Source: JACMJP01 sp046160675
GTDB lineage: Bacteria > Bacteroidota > Bacteroidia > Chitinophagales > BACL12
Length of the DNA stretch: 11,381 bases
Reading direction: 5' to 3'
Assembly: GCA_046160675.1 (NCBI GenBank)
Contig: JBJXHH010000233.1
Span: 1 to 11,381 of the forward strand
The notes under the pieces: model-generated
What the model was told of the DNA's origin: nothing
Seen by the model: only the letters and a program-made list of their open reading frames with translations
The model's database searches: none
Shown: positions 5,912 to 11,381 of the stretch, in pieces
How the letters are laid out: each line of letters begins with the position of its first letter
Position numbering within the stretch: position 1 is the first letter of the stretch
Program-made: the position numbers and the translations under genes

Positions 5912-8377
5912 TTAACCGGGGATATTTTCCTTAAGCATTTTCTGTATCAGGTCAGATAATTTTTCTGAACTCAGTTTATTTCTACTCAGGTTATCAACCA
6001 CAATCGGGAAAGCAAACGGGGAAAATCTTTCTGTATGTTTTATAACGATCTCACTATTTTGAATTCTGAGTAAAGCAGTTCGCATTCTTGCATTTTCCAT
6101 TTGCCCTTGCAAAATTTCATCATACGATTGTTTCAGCAACAAATTGGTAGGTTCATATTTACGCAACACATCAAACATGAGTTGCGAGGATGCCTGCAGA
6201 TGCCTGTTGCGCTTGAGCTCACCGGGATACCCAACGAAAACCATCCCTGAGATGATGGCAATATCCCGAAATTTTCTTCCCGCCATTTCTGTTGCATTTA
6301 CAGAATTCAAAAGGTCAGCCTCCATTGACTGTGTATCAAATAACATTTTAATTGTTTTTTCAGTGATCTCAATTTTTTCATTACAGAGTAATTCAAAACC
6401 ATAATCATTCATTGCCGAAGAAATACTTACGGGCATTATTTTGCTTAACCTGTAAGCAGCTAAGCCGCTCATAACTTCATGCACAACTCTTCCTTCAAAT
6501 GGAAAAATGAAAATATGATATCCCTCTTCGCTCTCACTGGTTTCTACGAGGAGTTGTTTTGTAGTGGGTATTTTCGACCTTTCTCTTTGTAATTCCAACA
6601 AAGGCTCAAGTAAGATATATTCTTCTGTATGTACTTTTTGTTCAGAAGTTCTTTCAAGTTGTTTGCGCATGATCTCTGCCATGTATGATGACAGGGGCAT
6701 CCTTCCGCCCATATAACTTGCTGTTGTCGCTTTTTGCTCCTTGGTTTTTTTTACGTAAGCTGTCAGGTCCTTCAACAGAATAAACTCAAGACATAAGCCA
6801 GCGAACCAAAAAACATCTCCCGGTTTCAGTGATGCTATGAAATATTCTTCTACAGTTCCCAAACTACCTCCGCCTAAGTATGATATGCGCACAACGGGTT
6901 CGCTTACTATCGTTCCAATCTGCAACCTGTGTTTTGTGGCAGCCTGTTTATTTACGATGCGATATTTGTTATCAATCTTCCCGATTTTACTGAATTCATC
7001 ATAAGCCTGTAATGCTTCACCGCCTTGTGTAATAAAATGTAAGAGCCATTGCCATTCGTCTTCCGACATAAGATGGAAAGCATGTGTTGTTTTTATTTCT
7101 GAAAAAATTTCATCAGCAACAAAACCTTCACTCAAACTCAATGTAACTAAATATTGCAGCAACACATCAAAACACATGATCTGCGGTTCCCGTTTTTCAA
7201 CTATACCCGATTGCATTGCTTCTTTAATTGCCGAAATCTCCACTAACTCCATCGCATGTGTGGGCACAAAATAAATTTTAGAAACTGCTCCCGGCTGATG
7301 TCCGCTACGCCCGGCCCGCTGTGTAAACCTTGCAACACCTTTTGGTGAGCCTATCTGAATAACTGTATCAACCGGACGAAAATCAACGCCAAGATCGAGG
7401 CTGCTGGTACAAATAACAGCTTTCATTTTCCCTGCATGTAAACTTTCTTCCACCCATTCTCTTACCTCCCCACTCAAACTTCCATGATGCATAGCGATCA
7501 GCCCTGCTAATTCTTCATTGTAGTTTAAAATATGATGATACCAGATCTCCGCCATTGCTCTCGTATTTGTAAAAACAAGTGTGGTTCCGGAATTTTTTAT
7601 TATCTCATTGATCTGTGGTAATAGTTTTAACCCGATATGACCAGCCCAGGGTAACACTTCGATGTTTTCAGGTAAAACTGTGTTTACTTGTATCTCTTTT
7701 TTGTTTTCTGATTTTATAATGATAGCATTCGATTCATCGTACCCTCTCCCCAGTAAAACTTCCATCGCTTCTACCAGGTTTCCTATTGTTGCGCTGATAC
7801 CCCAGATGCGTAGTTTTTTTTCTGAAATGTTTTTCAGGTGTGCGATTGCTAATTCAACCTGCACTCCCCGTTTGCTTCCGAGCAGTTCATGCCATTCATC
7901 AACAACAATACATTCCAGGTTTTCAAACATTTTTTTGTACTCTTTTCCACAAAACAAAACATGCAAACTTTCCGGGGTAATGATAAGACACTCGGGCATT
8001 TGTTTTTTCTGTTTTTGTTTTTGTACTGCTGAAATATCGCCTGTACGCAATTCCACCTGCCAATCCAGCATCATAATTTCGCATGCATTCTGCAACGCAT
8101 TGCAAATGTCTTTAGCAAGAGCCCGTAACGGAGTTATCCAGAGAACTTTCAGTCGGTGCGATGACCCGTTTTTTTCATTTCCTGTATTCCCTGCCATGTA
8201 GTTTGCAATAACAGGCAGCCACATAGCATAAGTTTTACCACTGCCCGTTGGAGCATTCAGTAAGCCGTTGTATCCTTCAAAATATGCCTGCGCTAATTCC
8301 TTCTGGAAATCATATTGTTTCCAGTTTTTTGTCTGATACCATTGCTGAATATGCGATTGATACTTTTCTAAAATCAA
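5912..8377 (-). CDS. Ligase-associated Lhr-like DEXH box DNA helicase
   Basis: This 821-residue superfamily 2 helicase is of the Lhr-related type that in many bacteria is linked to an ATP-dependent DNA ligase, an exonuclease and a PdeM-like phosphoesterase, and is thought to act in DNA repair. The full motif set is visible: YDFQKE Q-like region (22-27), Walker A APTGSGKTY (42-50), Ia TPLRALAKD (82-90), TPES (134-137), Walker B DEWH (160-163), SATIGN (195-200), VFTNTRAMAE (268-277), TSSLDLGVD (324-332) and QRAGRSGH (353-360). The C-terminal half carries the Lhr-type winged-helix and core region, including FWFAGLCLEF, SYMGGRMPLSSYM and PFEGRVVHEVMSG. It starts with TTG, not ATG: the next in-frame Met is inside the Walker A region and an upstream TGA closes the frame. 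A GGAGG lies eight bases before the TTG. The usual partner genes are not beside it here. Length is normal for the family. Confidence 0.92.
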   Translation of the reverse strand: MILEKYQSHIQQWYQTKNWKQYDFQKELAQAYFEGYNGLLNAPTGSGKTYAMWLPVIANYMAGNTGNEKNGSSHRLKVLWITPLRALAKDICNALQNACEIMMLDWQVELRTGDISAVQKQKQKKQMPECLIITPESLHVLFCGKEYKKMFENLECIVVDEWHELLGSKRGVQVELAIAHLKNISEKKLRIWGISATIGNLVEAMEVLLGRGYDESNAIIIKSENKKEIQVNTVLPENIEVLPWAGHIGLKLLPQINEIIKNSGTTLVFTNTRAMAEIWYHHILNYNEELAGLIAMHHGSLSGEVREWVEESLHAGKMKAVICTSSLDLGVDFRPVDTVIQIGSPKGVARFTQRAGRSGHQPGAVSKIYFVPTHAMELVEISAIKEAMQSGIVEKREPQIMCFDVLLQYLVTLSLSEGFVADEIFSEIKTTHAFHLMSEDEWQWLLHFITQGGEALQAYDEFSKIGKIDNKYRIVNKQAATKHRLQIGTIVSEPVVRISYLGGGSLGTVEEYFIASLKPGDVFWFAGLCLEFILLKDLTAYVKKTKEQKATTASYMGGRMPLSSYMAEIMRKQLERTSEQKVHTEEYILLEPLLELQRERSKIPTTKQLLVETSESEEGYHIFIFPFEGRVVHEVMSGLAAYRLSKIMPVSISSAMNDYGFELLCNEKIEITEKTIKMLFDTQSMEADLLNSVNATEMAGRKFRDIAIISGMVFVGYPGELKRNRHLQASSQLMFDVLRKYEPTNLLLKQSYDEILQGQMENARMRTALLRIQNSEIVIKHTERFSPFAFPIVVDNLSRNKLSSEKLSDLIQKMLKENIPG

Positions 8378-8385
8378 TTTAAAAG

Positions 8386-8390
8386 CCTCC
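8386..8390 (-). promoter_or_regulatory. Strong Shine-Dalgarno deciding the helicase TTG start
   Basis: On the minus strand GGAGG lies eight bases before the TTG at 8377. Other starts in this window have A-rich leaders without such a site. It supports initiation at TTG for the helicase. Confidence 0.7.
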
Positions 8391-8405
8391 GCTGTGAAAT
8401 AAGAT

Positions 8406-8413
8406 CAAAAATA
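8406..8413 (-). promoter_or_regulatory. -7 element for the helicase
   Basis: Read on the minus strand the sequence is TATTTTTG, matching TAnnTTTG. Transcription would start near 8402, leaving a leader of roughly 25 bases that includes the GGAGG ribosome site. I found no -33 TTTG at the expected distance. Confidence 0.35.
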
Positions 8414-8437
8414 ACATTCCTTTAAACTGATCCTGCT

Positions 8438-8445
8438 TACTTTTG
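8438..8445 (+). promoter_or_regulatory. -7 element for DUF1569
   Basis: TACTTTTG matches TAnnTTTG and ends 11 bases before the ATG at 8457, giving a leader of only some 8 bases. The expected -33 region falls on or next to the oppositely oriented helicase -7 element and has no clear TTTG. Confidence 0.36.
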
Positions 8446-8456
8446 ATAAAAAAACG

Positions 8457-8897
8457 ATGAAGAGTTTGTTTGACAAAACTACATACGAAGAAATAGGGTT
8501 AAGATTGCAACAACTTACGCACGATACAAAACCACTCTGGGGTAAAATGAACGTAAGCCAGATGCTGTATCACTGCACATTGCCCCTTGAAAATGCCTTA
8601 GGAAAAATCCACCAGGAAAAAAGCGGTTCTTTTTTGCTCCGGTTGTTTAAGTCTTTTTTATATAGTGACAGGCCTTACCGGAAAAATTTACCCACTGCAA
8701 AACATTTCATAGTAAAGGATGAAAAAGATTTTACCACAGAAAAAACGAAACTCTTACAGGATATAAAAGAAGCGCATGAAAAAGGAATCACCGGCAACTG
8801 GGGAGAACATCCTGCCTTCGGAAAGTTTACAAATGAACAATGGGGGAAAGTATTTTACAAACACCTGGATCATCACCTCAGGCAGTTTGGTGTTTAA
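8457..8897 (+). CDS. DUF1569 family, DinB-like protein
   Basis: This 146-residue cytoplasmic protein is of the DUF1569 family, which shares the four-helix DinB/YfiT-like fold. Such proteins typically bind a divalent metal through three histidines and include thiol-dependent transferases. Here the candidate ligands are His39 in MLYHC and His136 plus His140 in KHLDHHLRQFG, giving the H...HxxxH spacing expected of the fold. Other family-like stretches are KMNVSQML (30-37) and EHPAFGKFTNEQWGK (117-131). There is no signal peptide or membrane segment. The start ATG at 8457 is preceded by an A-rich leader and a promoter-like box. It is divergent from the helicase (79-base gap) and its stop is one base from the stop of the STAND gene. 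The reaction catalysed, if any, is unknown. Confidence 0.82.
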   Translation: MKSLFDKTTYEEIGLRLQQLTHDTKPLWGKMNVSQMLYHCTLPLENALGKIHQEKSGSFLLRLFKSFLYSDRPYRKNLPTAKHFIVKDEKDFTTEKTKLLQDIKEAHEKGITGNWGEHPAFGKFTNEQWGKVFYKHLDHHLRQFGV

Positions 8898-8898
8898 C

Positions 8899-11381
8899 TT
8901 AAGCATCTTTTTTCATCGCATAGACAACGGCATCTTCCAACCTCATTTTCTTGCCCTCTTCATACCAGCGTTTTTTGTCACCTGCAATATCGCCTTCTCC
9001 AAACACATCCATTTTTGCCTGGTTATACTGTACGCTTGCAGGGCCCACTAACGGATAACTTGTAGTCTGAACAAATGCATCAACACTTCCCATTAATTTG
9101 CATGCCTTCTCTGGAAAATCGGATAAAGAATAATATTGAGCAGCTTCCATTACACCGTAAAATTCAGATTCTTTTTCACCACTTTCACGGGTATATTGCA
9201 ATGCTTTTTTTAATATTGGCCAAACTTCATCTTTTTGCCCCATTTTTAACATTGCGTAGGCCAGCCCGCCCATGGCAGCAGCTTTTAGTCCTTTATACCC
9301 TTTCTCCGGCAGGCTATCATAAAGCCGGATGGAGCTTTCATATACTTCCTGATAATCAATATCTCCTTGCATAATCATCATGCTGTAATGAATTAAATAT
9401 AAACTTCCTAAAATATAATTGAAGTTATTTTGCTCAGCTATCTGTCGTGCCCATTCTTTGTTTTGTGCTATAATTTCATACTGTTGCAGTTCCAGATAAT
9501 ATTGGTAAGACCATGTGTAATAAAAACACAAAGCCAATGGATGATTCGTTTTTAGACCCAATTCTTTTGCTTTTTCAATTTTTTCACGAGCATCTGGATA
9601 TTGCATAAATGCCCCATAACAACCGTCCATGGCTAAAGCGAAACATAAGCTCACTTCGTCGCCAATTTCCTCTGCATATTTTTCTGCGCTATATAACAAA
9701 GCGTAACCACGTTCAATTTGCAGCATCATTAAAGTTACAAAAGCCGCCCATGTTTGTGTTTGCCCTTTTTGCTTGTCAGTAATTTTTTCCAGTAATTCTG
9801 CATTATCAAAATCATCAATGCCAGCTTCCTTAATCCAAATTAACGCTTCAGAAAACCCTCCCCTGATGCCCCAAAAAGGAACTAATAAATAAAAGAGTTT
9901 CCAGGCCTGTTCATATAAATTGTTTTTCAGAAAAATATAATATGCTGCCCGGATATTCTGAAATTCATATTCCATTTTGTCTAACCAAGGTTCGCCATGA
10001 GTACCAAATAATAGATCTTCTGTTGCAGAGAAGAAATCCAAATAGTAATATGCATATTGTAATTCTGTTTTTGTTAACTCTTCAGACTTATTCAATATTT
10101 CATTTGCAAATTCATGCACAGTTTGCAGCATATTAAATCTGGGCTCATCAGAATGCGCAACTAAAACGGGTTTTATTAAACTTACATCCAGGAGTTTTTC
10201 TGTTATATCTTCAATATCAATAAATTTCTCTGCACCGGAATTCATTACAGCATCTGCTGCCTCCAGTGTCCAGCTTCTCTTAAATGCCCCAAGCATACGA
10301 AAGACTTTTTTGCTGTCTTCATCTAATAAATTATAACTCCATTCAATGGCATTGCGCAGAGTTTGCTGTCGTTCAGGCAGATCCCGTTGTCCTTTTGAAG
10401 TGAGATCAAGCAGTTTGTCCATGCGTTTTAATAATACTGCGGGCTGAAAGAGTTTTGTTCTGGAAGCTGCCAGTTCAATGGCAAGGGGCAAGCCGTCTAA
10501 TTTATTACAGATGGTGGCGATAGCAGATTTATTTTCATCCGTGAGTTGCAGGTTTTGATTTACTTCTCTTGCACGGGTGATGAATAACTCCACCGCCGGA
10601 AAATGGATAAACTGTTCCTCAGTATGTGCCCTTTCTTCACCGGGTATTTCGAGCGGCGAAAGATGATACACATTTTCCCCCCTGATATGCAAAGTCGCCC
10701 TGCTGGTTACAATAATTTTCACTTCGGGACATTTATTCATGATGTCACTCACAACATGTGAAGCATCCACTATCTGTTCAAAATTATCCAGGACCAACAG
10801 CATGCTTTTGTCTGACAAATAATCTGTGAGCGTTTGCTCAATGGATACTTTTCCGTTGTCCTGCAATTCGAGTACCGAAGCAATAGTACCTGCAACCAAC
10901 TTAGAGTCAGTAACCGGGGCAAGCGAAATAAATAAAACGCCGTCCCTGAAATCTTCTTTCAACCGGTGCGCAATATGAATGGATAATGTTGTTTTTCCCG
11001 TTCCGCCTGTGCCCAGGATATTTACTACACTTACAGAAGGTTTCCCCAGCAGTTCTGCAATATTTTTTATGTCAGCATCCCTGCCTATTATCTGCGACTT
11101 GATGTTGGGTAACTCAATTCTCTTTTCTGCTTTTTTCTGAATTTGCTGCAGGATGTCTTCGTTTTTCCTAGCCAGGTTTTCAAACAAAGCATTTTCAAAC
11201 GTTTCGCTCATTAAAACAGAAAGATCATTCTCCAGTAATGTTTTGAGTTCTTTCGCATTGGAGAATTTCTGGTAACAGGCAGTATCGCTGTCTTGTATAT
11301 CTTGTAAAAGGTGTTTGAGTTTTTCTTCTCTTGCCTCCGAAACCTTTACATAAATGAGTTTAGGTTTTTTATTTCCGCACA
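8899..11381 (-). CDS. STAND-type ATPase with DUF4062-like N-terminus and TPR-like C-terminus, 5' end outside window
   Basis: This is a large signal-transduction NTPase, partial at its N-terminus. The ATG at 11211 begins a 770-residue frame, but the same frame stays open for 56 more codons to the window edge. That extension (LIYVKVSEAREEKL ... NAKELKTLLENDL, running into SVLMSETFE) resembles the C-terminal tail of a DUF4062 domain. From the 11211 Met: P-loop GTGGTGKTT (67-75), Walker B MLLVLDNFE (137-145), sensor-like IIVTSRATL (166-174), GLPLAIELAAS (240-250), then a winged-helix region with QTLRNAIEWSYNLLDEDSKK (284-302, part of) and RFNMLQTVHEFA (358-369). Residues from about 380 to 735 are helical and TPR-like, and the end matches the usual EGKKMRLEDAVVYAM of COG3903-type predicted ATPases. 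No LuxR helix-turn-helix follows the TPR region, so it is not an ordinary LuxR regulator. Ligand and output are unknown. Related DUF4062-STAND proteins are suspected in signalling or defence. Confidence 0.85.
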   Translation of the reverse strand, partial: CGNKKPKLIYVKVSEAREEKLKHLLQDIQDSDTACYQKFSNAKELKTLLENDLSVLMSETFENALFENLARKNEDILQQIQKKAEKRIELPNIKSQIIGRDADIKNIAELLGKPSVSVVNILGTGGTGKTTLSIHIAHRLKEDFRDGVLFISLAPVTDSKLVAGTIASVLELQDNGKVSIEQTLTDYLSDKSMLLVLDNFEQIVDASHVVSDIMNKCPEVKIIVTSRATLHIRGENVYHLSPLEIPGEERAHTEEQFIHFPAVELFITRAREVNQNLQLTDENKSAIATICNKLDGLPLAIELAASRTKLFQPAVLLKRMDKLLDLTSKGQRDLPERQQTLRNAIEWSYNLLDEDSKKVFRMLGAFKRSWTLEAADAVMNSGAEKFIDIEDITEKLLDVSLIKPVLVAHSDEPRFNMLQTVHEFANEILNKSEELTKTELQYAYYYLDFFSATEDLLFGTHGEPWLDKMEYEFQNIRAAYYIFLKNNLYEQAWKLFYLLVPFWGIRGGFSEALIWIKEAGIDDFDNAELLEKITDKQKGQTQTWAAFVTLMMLQIERGYALLYSAEKYAEEIGDEVSLCFALAMDGCYGAFMQYPDAREKIEKAKELGLKTNHPLALCFYYTWSYQYYLELQQYEIIAQNKEWARQIAEQNNFNYILGSLYLIHYSMMIMQGDIDYQEVYESSIRLYDSLPEKGYKGLKAAAMGGLAYAMLKMGQKDEVWPILKKALQYTRESGEKESEFYGVMEAAQYYSLSDFPEKACKLMGSVDAFVQTTSYPLVGPASVQYNQAKMDVFGEGDIAGDKKRWYEEGKKMRLEDAVVYAMKKDA

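Noticed and set aside
7990..8030. T/G-rich low-complexity run, possible repeat or recombination site
   Set aside because: It encodes the Gln/Lys-rich QKQKQKKQ segment of the helicase between motifs Ia and Ib, in a loop where relatives are similarly basic.
7662..8201. 179-codon plus-strand open frame
   Set aside because: It lies wholly antisense to helicase motifs I, Ia and II, is rich in Ser, Cys and Phe as expected of a shadow frame, and has no recognisable domain.
8899..9200. LuxR-type DNA-binding domain at the STAND C-terminus
   Set aside because: The protein ends with the helical EGKKMRLEDAVVYAM segment and a short tail; no helix-turn-helix follows.
11209..11211. ATG as true start of the STAND gene
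   Set aside because: The frame remains open and protein-like upstream to the window edge, so this Met is more likely internal.
1..11381. Search for CRISPR arrays, tRNAs, rRNAs, insertion sequences and long inverted repeats
   Set aside because: Reading both strands by eye showed no regularly spaced repeats, no cloverleaf-like segments and no transposase; almost all sequence is explained by coding genes.

Overview
The window looks like an ordinary chromosomal stretch of a low-GC member of the Bacteroidota, perhaps a Chitinophaga- or Sphingobacterium-like lineage. Three signs point there: a secreted protein ending in a type IX secretion (T9SS) sorting domain, promoter elements of the Bacteroidota form TAnnTTTG, and A-rich translation starts that mostly lack a Shine-Dalgarno sequence. 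Gene families such as DUF4331, DUF1684 and the ligase-associated DEXH helicase fit this but are not diagnostic. I see no rRNA, tRNA, CRISPR array, insertion sequence or other mobile element. Genes are densely packed, and no gap exceeds about 165 bases.

Layout from left to right. A minus-strand gene beginning at base 50 runs off the left edge. It lies 24 bases downstream of a minus-strand DUF4331 exported protein (75-1817) and may share its operon. Divergent from DUF4331 is a small two-helix membrane protein (1981-2214), preceded by the best promoter in the window. A minus-strand T9SS cargo protein follows (2292-3095). Then come two plus-strand genes: an exported DUF1684 protein (3157-3768) and a CPA2-type cation:proton antiporter with a cytosolic USP-like tail (about 3787-5910). 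Next, tail to tail with the antiporter, is a minus-strand Lhr-like, ligase-associated DEXH helicase (5912-8377). A DinB-like DUF1569 protein (8457-8897) is divergent from the helicase. A large minus-strand STAND-type signalling ATPase (8899 to beyond 11381) closes the window, tail to tail with DUF1569.

The genes do not form one obvious pathway. They read as envelope and ion-homeostasis genes on the left, a DNA-repair helicase in the middle and a STAND NTPase on the right. The most useful correction is at the right end. The STAND gene does not start at the ATG at 11211: its frame stays open for 56 more codons to the window edge. Those codons encode what looks like the C-terminal tail of a DUF4062 domain, so the full protein is probably DUF4062-NTPase-TPR. 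This architecture is related to known signalling and possibly immune NTPases, and it is the best candidate here for an uncharacterised system. Other points of interest are a TTG start with a strong Shine-Dalgarno on the helicase, a probably leaderless antiporter transcript, closely spaced outward-facing promoter elements between helicase and DUF1569, and two convergent gene pairs whose stop codons are one base apart.
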